This document shows, piece after piece, positions 25,853-35,367 of a DNA stretch of 64,000 bases. Made by a program: the position numbers and the translations under genes. This DNA is from Holophagaceae bacterium (GTDB lineage: Bacteria > Acidobacteriota > Holophagae > Holophagales > Holophagaceae), in NCBI GenBank assembly GCA_021286765.1, contig JAJTBS010000001.1:930001-994000 (forward strand), given 5' to 3'. The notes under the pieces are model-generated. The model did not search any database. It saw nothing but the letters and a program-made list of their open reading frames with translations, and was not told where the DNA came from. The first letter of the stretch is position 1; each line of letters opens with the position of its first letter.

Positions 25853-26998
25853 ATGCGTGGTGCCGCCTTTTTCTCCCTGCTGCTCTCCCTCGCCCTCCAG
25901 GCGGCCCCGCCCGTGCTTATGCTCAGCGCCGACGGCCTGGGTGCGGACCAGTTCACCCCCCGCACGATGCCGAAACTCTGGGCCCTGTCCGAGCAAGGGC
26001 GCCGCGGCCAGGGCCTGCCCCCCTTCCCCGCCACCACCTTCAACGGCCACGTGACCATGGCCACGGGCTGTTGGCCGGAGCACCACGGTGTGGTGGCCAA
26101 TGGCTACGTGGACCCCGGCACGAAGGTCCTGGTGCCGGTCGCCTCACGGGTGGAGGACCTGCAGCGCGAACCCCTCTGGGCCGCGGCCACCCGCAACGGC
26201 ATCCGCACCGCCGTCTTCCAGTGGGTGGGCGCCACCGGCCCATGGGAGGGCGTGAGCCCCTGGCGCCTGGAAGTCTTCCGCCTGGGGCGGCCCGATTCGG
26301 AGGCCTTGGCCTTCAGCGAGGCCGCCCTGAAAGAGGGCGCTGGCCTGGTCATGACCTACCTCTCCGGCACCGACGAAGAGGGCCACGTGAAGGGCCCCCG
26401 CAGCACCGAGACCACCACCAAGCTGAAGCAGATGGACGACGAGTTGGCGCCCTGGCTCCAGCGCCTGCTGGCCACCCATCCAGGGTTGCGGGTGGTCATT
26501 GCCGCAGACCACGGCATGGCGCCCATGCACCGCCGCATCCACCTGCCCAGCCTGCTGGATGGCATCCGCTGCGACCTCCTGACCCACGGCGGCAGCGCCT
26601 ATGTCTATCTGCAGCGGCCCCAGGACGCGGAACAGGCCCTGACGCGCCTCCGCCGGGCGGGGCTGAGGGCCTGGAAGCGGGATGAGGTACCGGCCAGGTT
26701 CCACCTGGGAGGCAACGGGCGGGTCGGCGATCTTGTGGTCCTCGCCCGGGAGGGCCAGTGGCTCTCCCGGGCCCGTTCCAGCCGCGAGGAAGCCGAGGAG
26801 CGCTACGGCCGCTGCGGCGCCCACGCCTACACAGCCGACACCAAGGCCATGCGCACCTGGCTGGTGGTGCTGGGCGCCGGACAAGGGACTCTGGGACCTG
26901 TGGCCCTCTGGGACCTGGCCCCCACCGTGGCCCATTGGCTGGACATCCGGTGGATCAAACCTCCGGACGGGCAGGTGATTTCAACCATTTCACATTAA
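25853..26998 (+). CDS. Exported nucleotide pyrophosphatase/phosphodiesterase-family protein
   Basis: 381 residues with a signal peptide (about 1-18). Alkaline-phosphatase superfamily, NPP type: first metal Asp in LSADGLG, nucleophile Thr about 62 in FPATTFNGH, then DEEGH and ADHGM metal sites. These enzymes hydrolyse phosphodiester or pyrophosphate bonds in nucleotides or lipids outside the cytoplasm; the substrate is not readable here. It is divergent from the RlmI-like gene. Confidence 0.85.
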   Translation: MRGAAFFSLLLSLALQAAPPVLMLSADGLGADQFTPRTMPKLWALSEQGRRGQGLPPFPATTFNGHVTMATGCWPEHHGVVANGYVDPGTKVLVPVASRVEDLQREPLWAAATRNGIRTAVFQWVGATGPWEGVSPWRLEVFRLGRPDSEALAFSEAALKEGAGLVMTYLSGTDEEGHVKGPRSTETTTKLKQMDDELAPWLQRLLATHPGLRVVIAADHGMAPMHRRIHLPSLLDGIRCDLLTHGGSAYVYLQRPQDAEQALTRLRRAGLRAWKRDEVPARFHLGGNGRVGDLVVLAREGQWLSRARSSREEAEERYGRCGAHAYTADTKAMRTWLVVLGAGQGTLGPVALWDLAPTVAHWLDIRWIKPPDGQVISTISH

Positions 26999-27048
26999 TC
27001 ACCTCGGTTTTATCACCCGATGAGCCCTTGAGTCGCCTTGGGGGCAAC

Positions 27049-28966
27049 ATGGGCTTTTTGGACCGCATGAGCTTCAAGAGCAAGCTGGCGGCCCTCCTGG
27101 CGCTACCCCTGCTCGGCTTTGCCTTCTACAGCCTGCGGGACACGTTCCAGCAGGCGGCCAAGGCCTCCGCCATGGCCCGACTCGACCAGTTGGCCATCCT
27201 GGCCACCAAGATCAGTCCCCTCGTCCACGAACTCCAGAAGGAGCGGGGCTCCACGGCATTGTACCTGGGCAGCCGGGGCACGAAATTCGCTGACCAGGTG
27301 ACGGCCCAGCGGAAAGCCACCGACCTGCGGCGCCTTGAGCTGGAATCTTTTCTCAACGGCTTTGACGTCGGGGTCCAGGGAGAGGGTTTCCAGGCCAAGG
27401 TCGCCGAGGCGCGCCGGGACCTGGAACCGCTCGAAAATCGCAGGCAGGCGGCCTCGGCGCTTACGATGTCGGTCCAGGAGCACCTGGCCTATTACACCGG
27501 CCTGATCAGCAAATGGCTGGCGGTCACCGGCCAGATCCCCGCCCTCAGCCAGGACGTCGGCATCGCCAACATGGGGCAGGCCTACGTGAACCTCATGCAG
27601 GGGAAAGAAAAGGCCGGGGTCGAGCGGGCCACCCTGAGCAATGTCCTGGCTGCAGGCAAGTTCGAGGAAGGCCTGTTCAGGCGATTCGCGACGCTTGGAG
27701 CAGCCCAGGACGTCTATTTCGCCAACTTCATGGCATCGGCTACGCCCCAGCCAGCAGCGCCTGTTCCAGGAAAAACTGGGGAGTGCCGCCGCGACCGAGG
27801 TGAGCCGCATCAGGGGGATCGCCTTCGACCGGGCGGCGGTGGGAGGATTCGGCGTGGACCCCGGCCTCTGGTTCCAGGTGGCCACCGAGCGCATCAACGC
27901 CCTCAAAGAGGTGGATGACCAGATGGCCTCGGATCTGTCGGGGCTCTCCAGAAAGCTCGAAGCCCAGGCCCGGCAGGCCCTTTGGAATTCGGCCATCATT
28001 ACCCTGACCGTCTGGGCCCTCACCCTCATCTCCGTCGTCGTGGTCAGCCGGAAAACCGCCATGGCCCTGCGGGGCCTGGCCTCCAGCATGGAGGACATCG
28101 CCGCGGGCGAGGCCGATCTGACCCGCCGGATCCAGACTGACAGCCAGGATGAATTGGGGCGCGTGGCGGCCGGCTACAACGCGTTTGCAGAGAAACTGGC
28201 CCTGTTCGTCGGGCGCATTCTGAACTCCTCTCAATCCATCGCCGAGGCCTCCACCAACCTCGCGAAAGGCAATGAGGGCCTGGCCACCCGTACCGAAGAA
28301 CAGGCGGCCAGCCTGGAGGAGACCGCCGCCAGCCTCGAGCAGCTCACCGCCACCGTCAAGCAGACTGCGGCGGCGGCCAAGACCTCAAACCGCCAGGCCC
28401 TGCAAGCCCGGGACCTGACCCAGGAGGGTGGCGAAATGGTGGAGCGGCTGGTTCAGGCCATGGACACCCTGCGCAAGGATTCCGAGCGGATCGCCGAGAT
28501 CACCGGCCTCGTGGATGACATCGCCTTCCAGACCAACCTCCTCGCCTTGAACGCCGCCGTCGAGGCAGCTCGTGCGGGCGAGCAGGGCCGCGGGTTCGCC
28601 GTGGTGGCCACCGAGGTGAGGAATCTTGCCAAGCGAAGCAGCGACGCCTCGAGGGAGATCCGCGGGCTCGTCCAGGCGGGCCTGGCCAGGGCCCAGGAAG
28701 GGGCCACCCTGGCAGGCACCGTCGGATCCAAGATGGTCGAGGTGACGGCCGGGGTGCGGAAAGTGACGGACCTGCTGGAGGAGATCGCCTTGGCGGCCCA
28801 GGAACAGAGCACCAGCCTGGAGCAGGTGAACCTGGCCGTGACCCAGATGGACACGGTCACTCAGCAGAACGCCGCCCTCGTGGCGGCGGCCGACGAGACA
28901 TCCCGATCCCTGGATGAGCAGGCCCAGAGCCTCCTGGAAGAGGTGTCTCGCTTCAAGATCCGCTAG
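27049..28966 (+). pseudogene. Chemoreceptor with NIT sensor domain, split by one-base frameshift
   Basis: The first frame encodes TM1 (LAALLALPLLGFAFYSL) and most of a NIT domain (nitrate/nitrite-sensing type; ELQKERGSTALYLGSRG). It runs out of register after ASATP near 27747. A +1 frame resumes the same domain at [11 protein letters not shown], then TM2, HAMP and a complete MCP signalling hairpin ([20 protein letters not shown]). Removing one C from the CCCC run at 27744-27747 gives an uninterrupted 638-residue receptor. It could be a real lesion, a phase-variable tract or a sequencing error. Translation presumably starts at ATG 27049. Confidence 0.85.
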
Positions 28967-28999
28967 GAAGTCCGGTCTCGCCAGGCTGCGGCCCCGGTG

Positions 29000-30685
29000 C
29001 TACCGGATCAGGGCCAACAGCACCTGGGCCAGGACGATCTTCAGGATCGTGGCAAGCGGGTAGACCGTGGCGAAGCCCACGTTGGGCAGGTCGTTGCCGG
29101 TATGGTGGTTGGCGTAACCCAGCACCACGGGTTGGGTGTGGGTTCCGGCCAGGATGCCGAACATAATGTTCAGGGGGATGCCGAAGAGCTTGTGCCCCAG
29201 CAGCATGGTGAGGGAATCGGCCGCGAGGCAGACCAGGAAGGCCGCGCCCAGGAAGAGCGGCAGCACCGAGACGTTCTGGGAGACGATGGCCCGGAAGCCC
29301 TCACCCGAGATGACGCCGATGCCCGCCGCGAACAGCACCAGGCCGAACTGGCGGATGGTGTGGTTGGCGCTGTAGGGGAAGTTCACGACCAGGGGCCCGA
29401 TGCGGTGAAACCGCCCCAGGACCAGCGCCACGGCCAGAGGCCCGCCCGCGAAGCCCAGCTTGAAGATGATGCCGTGGCTCAGGGGAATGGGCACTTGGCC
29501 CAGGGCCAGGCCCGCAGCCAGCCCCATGGCGAAGGTGAGGAAGCTCACCTCGCTGAGCTCGCGATAGCTGTCACCGAAGAACTCCTCGATGGCCTCGATG
29601 TTGTCCCGCCGCGTGGTGACGCGCACGCGATCGCCCAGTTCCAGCACCGTGTCGCCATCGGGAACGAACCAGAGATCGCCCCGCCGCACCCGCGTGATGA
29701 TGGCCGCGTGCTTGTTGATGAGGTCCAGCTTGCCCAGGGGGACGCCCACCACCTCCCGGCTGGACACGAAGACCCGCGTGGCGTCGAGGGCGCTCTGGTC
29801 GCGATCCAGCTCCACGTGGCTGCGCTGGCCAATGAGGGCCTCGACCTTGGCCAGATCTTCTGGAGACCCCACCACCGTGACGAGGTCGTCCAGCTGCAGG
29901 CGGAAATCCGGCCCGGGAATCAGCAGCTCCGCCTTGCGCAGCACGCGTCCGAAGACCACGTGCAGGCCCTGGGGCGCCCGGATGTCCCGCTTGGTCATGG
30001 CTACCGCCTCGGGCTGGGTCACCCGCAGGGTCCAGACTTCCAGCTTCTGATGGCCGGTCTGGTAATCCTTCAGGCCGTCGGCCTCCTCCCGCAGGTTCAC
30101 CCGGAAGACCTTCGCGCTGACCAGGATGACCAGCATGGGGACCAGCACGCCGATGGGATAGGCGATGGCCGAGGCCACGGTGGGCTGGGCCAACTCCACC
30201 GGGCCGACACCGGTCATGGTCTTCACCCGTTCGATAACGCCGGCCAAGGCCGGCATGTTGGTGAAGCTGCCGGTGAGCAGGCCCGCGGCGTAGCGGGCGT
30301 TGAAGCCCATGGCCTTGGCCAGCACCACCACGAAGGCGGTGGAGGTCAGCATCACAAGCAGTACCACCGCGTTCTTCTTCATGCCCTCGCGGCTGAAGGC
30401 CGCCCAGAAGCTGTGGGAGATGGACAGGCCCATGGCATAGACGAACACCGCCAGCCCCAGCTCGTAGACCAGCTTCATCTCCTTGGAGATGTCCTTCTTG
30501 AGGACCGGATCCAGGCCCGGCGCCATCACCAGGGCGCCCAGGGCGATGCCTGCGAAGAGAATGCTGGCGATGCCGAAGGAGGCTCCGGCCACACGGATCT
30601 TGCTGATGGGATAGCCCAGCGCCACCACGGCGAACAGCATGAGGAGGGGGTTGTGCGCGAAGAAAAAGAGGACCTGCTCGATCAT
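29000..30685 (-). CDS. AAE-family transporter (AspT/YidE-like)
   Basis: 561-residue membrane transporter with the aspartate:alanine-exchanger layout: five to six TM helices, a central cytoplasmic part with two TrkA-C/RCK_C-like domains (about 205-385), then five to six more TM helices. Conserved GSFTNMPAL in the first half and GILAGTHTQP in the second are the paired family motifs. Substrate not predictable; AspT swaps aspartate for alanine, while YidE relatives are uncharacterised. It is 34 bp downstream of the cysteine desulfurase gene. Confidence 0.87.
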   Translation of the reverse strand: MIEQVLFFFAHNPLLMLFAVVALGYPISKIRVAGASFGIASILFAGIALGALVMAPGLDPVLKKDISKEMKLVYELGLAVFVYAMGLSISHSFWAAFSREGMKKNAVVLLVMLTSTAFVVVLAKAMGFNARYAAGLLTGSFTNMPALAGVIERVKTMTGVGPVELAQPTVASAIAYPIGVLVPMLVILVSAKVFRVNLREEADGLKDYQTGHQKLEVWTLRVTQPEAVAMTKRDIRAPQGLHVVFGRVLRKAELLIPGPDFRLQLDDLVTVVGSPEDLAKVEALIGQRSHVELDRDQSALDATRVFVSSREVVGVPLGKLDLINKHAAIITRVRRGDLWFVPDGDTVLELGDRVRVTTRRDNIEAIEEFFGDSYRELSEVSFLTFAMGLAAGLALGQVPIPLSHGIIFKLGFAGGPLAVALVLGRFHRIGPLVVNFPYSANHTIRQFGLVLFAAGIGVISGEGFRAIVSQNVSVLPLFLGAAFLVCLAADSLTMLLGHKLFGIPLNIMFGILAGTHTQPVVLGYANHHTGNDLPNVGFATVYPLATILKIVLAQVLLALIR

Positions 30686-30719
30686 GCCTGCTCCGCATCG
30701 GGGCCGGCGCCCCGGGGGT

Positions 30720-31754
30720 TCATGTCAACCGCTTGAGGGCCGACGCCAGGGCCTCCACGTCGCCGGGTTGGGCATCCGGGAGCATCGAAACGCGGAGGAC
30801 CGAGCGCGCGTCCTCCAGACTATAGCCCAAGGTCGTGATGGCATGGCTGGGCTTCACCGAACCGCTGTGGCAGGCGCTGCCCGTGCTGACGGCGAAACCC
30901 GCCAGATCCAGGGAGGCGTGCAGGGCCTCGCCGTTCCTGCCTTTGAACAGGATGCAGCTGGTGTTGGGCAGGCGCGGAGATCCCTGGCCGATGACCTCAA
31001 GGTTGCGTCCCCAGGAGGTGATCTCCGTCTCGAAGGCGTCCCTCAGGGGGGCCAGCGCTGCGTTCATCTCCCGGCGCTCCGCCAGGTGACGGGCGGCCGC
31101 GGCCAGGCCCAGAATGGCCGGCAGGTCCTCCGTGCCGCCACGCCGCCGGCGCTCCTGCGGCCCTTCCATCACGATTTCCCAGGGCAGGCCCGGCCGCATC
31201 CACAGCAGGGCGGCTCCCCGGGGGCCACCCATCTTGTGGCCGCTGAATACCGCGGCGTCGCAGTCGGCGAGCTCCACCGGCACCTTGCCCCAGGCCTGGC
31301 AGCAGTCCTTGATGCGCACGGCGTCGAGCGCGGCGGGCATGGCGTAGAGGAGGCCCGTCTCGTTGTTGGCCGCCATTTGCACCACGGTGGCGCCATCCGG
31401 CGGAAGCTCCGGCAGCCAGGCCAGCCGCGACCAGTCGCGCAGGGGGTTCAGGCAGGCGCTGTGCTCGCCCGGGAACACGGCCGCTGGGCGGTCTCCCAGG
31501 GCCGGATGCAGGCCGCGGATGAGCAGGTGCAGAGCCTCCGTGGCGCTGGCGCAGAAGACCAGCTCTCCCGGCACCACGCCCAGGGAGGCCGCCAGCTCCC
31601 GCCGGGCCTCCTCGATGCGGAACCGCGCCCGCTGGCCCTCCCGGTGGGTGCTGGTGGGATTGGCCCAGTCCTCGGCCATGGCCCGCCGCACCGCCTCCAC
31701 CGCCTCCGGATGGGGCGGCGCGCTGGCGTTGGCGTCGAAGTAGAGGCGCGGCAT
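30720..31754 (-). CDS. Cysteine desulfurase-like PLP enzyme (NifS/IscS class)
   Basis: 344 residues, class V aminotransferase fold. His98 (GEHSA) stacks on PLP, Lys174 (SGHKMGGPRG) forms the Schiff base, and Cys295 in STGSACHSG is the persulfide cysteine on the mobile loop. The protein is about 50 residues shorter than IscS, with no IscU, regulator or other isc gene beside it. It therefore may serve a dedicated sulfur acceptor. Start at ATG 31754, right before the strand YFDANASAPP. Confidence 0.85.
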   Translation of the reverse strand: MPRLYFDANASAPPHPEAVEAVRRAMAEDWANPTSTHREGQRARFRIEEARRELAASLGVVPGELVFCASATEALHLLIRGLHPALGDRPAAVFPGEHSACLNPLRDWSRLAWLPELPPDGATVVQMAANNETGLLYAMPAALDAVRIKDCCQAWGKVPVELADCDAAVFSGHKMGGPRGAALLWMRPGLPWEIVMEGPQERRRRGGTEDLPAILGLAAAARHLAERREMNAALAPLRDAFETEITSWGRNLEVIGQGSPRLPNTSCILFKGRNGEALHASLDLAGFAVSTGSACHSGSVKPSHAITTLGYSLEDARSVLRVSMLPDAQPGDVEALASALKRLT

Positions 31755-31776
31755 GGGACCAATGTACCCTGAGGCC

Positions 31777-32688
31777 ATGGCCAAAACCCTGGAAGGCAAG
31801 CTCGTCGTCGCCATCTCCTCCCGCGCCCTCTTCGACTTCGAGGAGGAGAACCGGGTCTTTGAAGAGGCCGATGACCGGGCCTACATGGACCTCCAGTTGT
31901 CGCGCCTGGATGTGCCCGCCAAGCCTGGCGTGGCCTATCCCCTCGTGAAGAAGCTGCTGGCCTTCAACACCGGGACCGACACCCGCGTGGCCGTGGTGAT
32001 CCTCTCCCGCAACGATCCCGTGAGCGGCCTGCGGGTCTTCCGCAGTGCCCAGGAGGCGAAGCTGCAGTTGGAGCGCGGGGTCTTCACCCGGGGCCGGAAC
32101 CCCTATCCCTACCTCACCTCCCTGGGGGCGAACCTGTTCCTCTCGGCAAAGGAGGAGGATGTTCGGGCTGCCCTCAAGGCCGGCTTCGCCGCTGCCCGGG
32201 TCTACCCGGACAGCGCCATGGCGGCGGACCGCCACCCCGATGAGATCCGCATTGCCTTCGACGGCGATGCCGTCCTGTTCAGTGACGAGGCCGAGCGGGT
32301 CTATGCCGAAGGCGGCCTGGCGGCCTTCCAGGCCCATGAGATCGAGCGGGCCGCCGTCCCCCTGCCCCCGGGGCCCTTCAAGCCCCTGCTGGAAGCCCTG
32401 CGTCCCCTGCAAGACATGGCCGTGGGCGCGCCCATGCGCGTGCGCACGGCCTTGGTCACCGCCCGCAGCGCTCCAGCCCACGAACGTGCCATCCGCACCC
32501 TCATGGCCTGGAACATCCAGGTGGACGAGGCCATGTTCCTGGGTGGTCTGGAGAAGGCCGACTTCCTGAGGGAATTCGAGCCCGACTTCTTCTTCGACGA
32601 CCAGACCGGCTACTGCGATACCGCCTCCCGCGTGGGCCCCACGGGGCATGTGGTGAGCGGCGTGAAGAACGAGCCGCAGGAGCCTTGA
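31777..32688 (+). CDS. 5'-nucleotidase (cytosolic cN-I-like family)
   Basis: 303 residues, recognised from the family pattern LVVAISSRALFDFEEEN at the N-terminus, NTGTDTRVAVVILSRNDP in the middle and RIAFDGDAVLFSDEAERVY, which holds HAD-type aspartates. Dephosphorylates nucleoside monophosphates in the cytoplasm. ATG 31777 is chosen because it opens directly into the conserved block; ATG 31762 and 31753 are in frame but the latter would run into the divergent desulfurase start. Confidence 0.85.
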   Translation: MAKTLEGKLVVAISSRALFDFEEENRVFEEADDRAYMDLQLSRLDVPAKPGVAYPLVKKLLAFNTGTDTRVAVVILSRNDPVSGLRVFRSAQEAKLQLERGVFTRGRNPYPYLTSLGANLFLSAKEEDVRAALKAGFAAARVYPDSAMAADRHPDEIRIAFDGDAVLFSDEAERVYAEGGLAAFQAHEIERAAVPLPPGPFKPLLEALRPLQDMAVGAPMRVRTALVTARSAPAHERAIRTLMAWNIQVDEAMFLGGLEKADFLREFEPDFFFDDQTGYCDTASRVGPTGHVVSGVKNEPQEP

Positions 32689-32752
32689 CGGTTTGTCTGG
32701 CGTGAACCGGATCAACGGACCGGACTGGTAGACTGCCCCGTCTGGAGGAGCC

Positions 32753-34600
32753 ATGTCCCGCAAGCTGGTGGAGTGCGTGCCCAACATCTCGGAAGGTCGA
32801 GATGCCGCGAAGATCAAGCAGGTGACGGATGCCATCGCCGCCGTGCCCGGGGTCACGATCCTGGATGTGGATCCCGGCGCCGATACCAACCGCACCGTCA
32901 TCACCTTCGTGGGCGAGCCCGAAGCCGTGCTGGAAGGCGCCTTCGTCTGCATCCGGGAAGCGGCGAAGGTCATCGACATGCGCCAGCAGCAAGGGGCCCA
33001 CCCGCGCATGGGCGCCACGGACGTGACCCCCTTTGTCCCCGTGGAGGGCGTGTCCATGGAGGACTGCGCAGAGCTGGCGCGCCGCCTGGGCCAGCGCGTG
33101 GCCGCTGAGCTGGCCATCCCCGTCTACCTCTACGAAGCCGCCGCCTCGCGGCCTGAGCGCCGCAACCTGGCCGAGGTGCGCCGGGGCGAGTACGAGGGCC
33201 TGGAGAAGAAGCTCCAGAATCCCCAGTGGCAGCCCGATTTCGCCGCGCCCTACAACGCGGTGGCCGGAGCCTGCATCATCGGCGCCCGGGAATTCCTGGT
33301 GGCCTACAACGTGACGCTCAACTCAGGCAGCAAGGACCACGCCACGGACATCGCCTTCGAGCTGCGCGAGAAGGGCCGCGTGGCCCGCCGCGGGCGCGTG
33401 AAGCCCTACTACCAGACGGGTGAATTGATCTTCTACGCCGAGGGCAGCTTCCCCTGCGGCAACTGCGACTTCACCGGCGCCACCTTCCAGGAGACCGAGG
33501 ACCACTGCGCGAAGGCCCACGGCTACGACCTGTCCGCGCTCTTCCGCCTCAACGACGCGGATCCCGCCAACCCCGTGGGCCAGAAGGTTCGCCGCCGGGG
33601 CATCTTCAGCCATTGCAAGGCCATCGGATGGTATGTGGATGCCTACCGGCGCGCCCAGATCAGCATCAACCTCACGGACTACAAGCTGACCGCGCCGCAC
33701 ACCGTGCTGGAGGAAGCCCGCAGCCTGGCAGCCGAGCGCGGTCTCGTGGTCACGGGCAGCGAGATCGTCGGCCTGGTGCCCTTCCAGTGCCTGCTGGCCT
33801 CGGGCCGGCACTACCTGAAGGCCATGGGCAAGTCCACGGGCGTGCCCACCTCGGACATCCTTCAGACCGCGGTCTTCTCCATGGGCCTCGACGATGTGGC
33901 GCCCTTCGAGGTGGAGAAGAAGGTGCTGGGCCTGCCCACCCACGATCCCAAGGCGCTCGTCTCCATGCAGGTCCACGCCTTCACGGATGAGGTCAGCCGC
34001 GACACCCCGGCCCCCGGCGGTGGCTCCATTGCGGCCCTGGCGGGCAGCCTGGGCGCGGCCCTGGCCAGCATGGTGGCCAACTTGGCCCAGGGTGGGGCCG
34101 ATACCGAGAAGGATGCCAAGCTCATCGCCGTGGCGGAAAAGGCACAGAGCCTCAAGGACCGCCTCATGGTGGCCGTGGATGCCGACACCAATGCCTTCAA
34201 CGCCTTCATGGACGCCCGCCGCCTGCCGGACATCACGCCCGACCAGAAGGCCGCCCGCCAGGCCGCCATGCAGGCAGGCCTGAAGGTGGCGATTGAGGTG
34301 CCTCTGGACACCGCCAAGGCCAGCTACGCCGCCTTGGAACTGGCTGGAGAAGCCTCAAAGCTGGGCAAGGTGGCCTCCATCACCGACGCGGCCGTGGGTG
34401 CCCAGATGGCCTTCGCGGGGGTTCGCGGCGGCATCTGGAACGTGGTCATCAACCTCAAGGACATCACCGACGCGGCCTATGTGGCCGACATGCAGGCTCA
34501 GTGCGCCGAGCTGTTGACCCAGGCAGCGGCCAAGCTCGCCGAAGTGACGGCCTACATCGACCAGAAGCTGCTGGATCGGCTAAACAAGGCGAAGAAATAG
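32753..34600 (+). CDS. ftcD: Fused glutamate formimidoyltransferase / formimidoyl-THF cyclodeaminase
   Basis: 615 residues. The N-terminal transferase part (about 1-395) has His83 in GAHPRMGATD and KPYYQTGE. The C-terminal cyclodeaminase (about 405-612) begins AFTDEVSRDTPAPGGGS. Together they move the formimino group from the histidine breakdown product to THF and release ammonia to give 5,10-methenyl-THF. Residues 232-256 inside the transferase part form a C2H2-like motif (Cys235, Cys238, His251, His256). GGAG precedes ATG 32753. No hut genes adjoin it. Confidence 0.95.
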   Translation: MSRKLVECVPNISEGRDAAKIKQVTDAIAAVPGVTILDVDPGADTNRTVITFVGEPEAVLEGAFVCIREAAKVIDMRQQQGAHPRMGATDVTPFVPVEGVSMEDCAELARRLGQRVAAELAIPVYLYEAAASRPERRNLAEVRRGEYEGLEKKLQNPQWQPDFAAPYNAVAGACIIGAREFLVAYNVTLNSGSKDHATDIAFELREKGRVARRGRVKPYYQTGELIFYAEGSFPCGNCDFTGATFQETEDHCAKAHGYDLSALFRLNDADPANPVGQKVRRRGIFSHCKAIGWYVDAYRRAQISINLTDYKLTAPHTVLEEARSLAAERGLVVTGSEIVGLVPFQCLLASGRHYLKAMGKSTGVPTSDILQTAVFSMGLDDVAPFEVEKKVLGLPTHDPKALVSMQVHAFTDEVSRDTPAPGGGSIAALAGSLGAALASMVANLAQGGADTEKDAKLIAVAEKAQSLKDRLMVAVDADTNAFNAFMDARRLPDITPDQKAARQAAMQAGLKVAIEVPLDTAKASYAALELAGEASKLGKVASITDAAVGAQMAFAGVRGGIWNVVINLKDITDAAYVADMQAQCAELLTQAAAKLAEVTAYIDQKLLDRLNKAKK

Positions 34601-34603
34601 CGC

Positions 34604-35281
34604 CTACTCCGCCATCCAGAAGAACAAGGCGGTCATGCGCTTGGTCGTGAGGTCATGGCCGCAATAACCCGTGGCCGAGTGCACCAGGTCGGCCCGGTAG
34701 AGCAGCAGGCGGTTGAATGCGTTGGGAATCGACAGTTCTGGGTGCCAGGCCTGCAGTGGCAGCCCCGTCACGCCCAGGGCCTCCCGCAGATTCGCATGGG
34801 GGGGCGGGCAGACGTTCCCGCTGAGGGTGCCGTTGGGATAACGGAGGCGATAGAAGGTGGTGCCCGCAGCCGCTGGTGCCTTTGGCGTGAGGTAGATGAC
34901 AGCGGCATAACGGCACAGCTTTCGCGAGTCTGTGTGCGGCCGCGGGCCGGATTCCCTGGCTCCAACCACCTGCACCACGTTGTGGTTGAGAAAGGCCCCA
35001 TCCGGTGCCGTCTCCGTCCATAGGCGCCTGGCGCCGGTCAGTTCTCGCACCCTGGCCTCCACCAGTTCTAGCTCAGCAGGAGTCAGGGCGTTCCGCGACC
35101 GCATTCCAGGCCAAGTCTCCCGGGTATGTGGAAAACCCAGTTCCCACTCTTTCAACTGGCGAAACCTGGCCGCCAAGGCCTCCGCGTCAGGCAGGATCCC
35201 ATCCACGACCCAGAAATCTCGCCCTTCCTGGGGCTTTCGGTAGGGCAGTGAGGGCAGTTGCCGGTGGGCAGGAGGGACCAT
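34604..35281 (-). CDS. Putative Fe(II)/2OG-type oxygenase-like protein (DUF6445-like)
   Basis: 225 residues. A PHTDSRKLCRYAAVIYLT block gives an HxD pair, and DLVHSATGYCGHDLTTKRMT near the C-terminus gives the distal His and Arg expected of a double-stranded beta-helix oxygenase. The N-terminal FWVVDGILPDAEALAARF resembles DUF6445 proteins found near tryptophan halogenases and proline-hydroxylase-like genes. Function is inferred from motifs only. Convergent with ftcD, three bases apart. Confidence 0.6.
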   Translation of the reverse strand: MVPPAHRQLPSLPYRKPQEGRDFWVVDGILPDAEALAARFRQLKEWELGFPHTRETWPGMRSRNALTPAELELVEARVRELTGARRLWTETAPDGAFLNHNVVQVVGARESGPRPHTDSRKLCRYAAVIYLTPKAPAAAGTTFYRLRYPNGTLSGNVCPPPHANLREALGVTGLPLQAWHPELSIPNAFNRLLLYRADLVHSATGYCGHDLTTKRMTALFFWMAE

Positions 35282-35326
35282 GCAATCACTCTATGAGGGT
35301 GGATCAGCCAAGGACAGACCCCGCAA

Positions 35327-35347
35327 AAGGGGGCCGATGGCCCCCTT
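35327..35347 (-). terminator. Intrinsic terminator after the single-Cache gene
   Basis: A 9-bp stem AAGGGGGCC/GGCCCCCTT with loop ATC on the minus strand, its right arm running into TTTT. It lies 20 bp past the stop of the gene at 35368. Confidence 0.75.
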
Positions 35348-35367
35348 CAGCTCGCTGAGCACAGGCC

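Noticed and set aside
27016-27023. CCCGATGA resembling a sigma-28 -10 box ahead of the chemoreceptor
   Set aside because: No matching -35 (TAAA) at the right distance; six of eight matches alone is expected by chance in GC-rich DNA.
26758-27048. Open frame upstream of the NIT chemoreceptor
   Set aside because: It overlaps the end of the phosphodiesterase gene in another frame; the receptor proper begins at the Met just before TM1.
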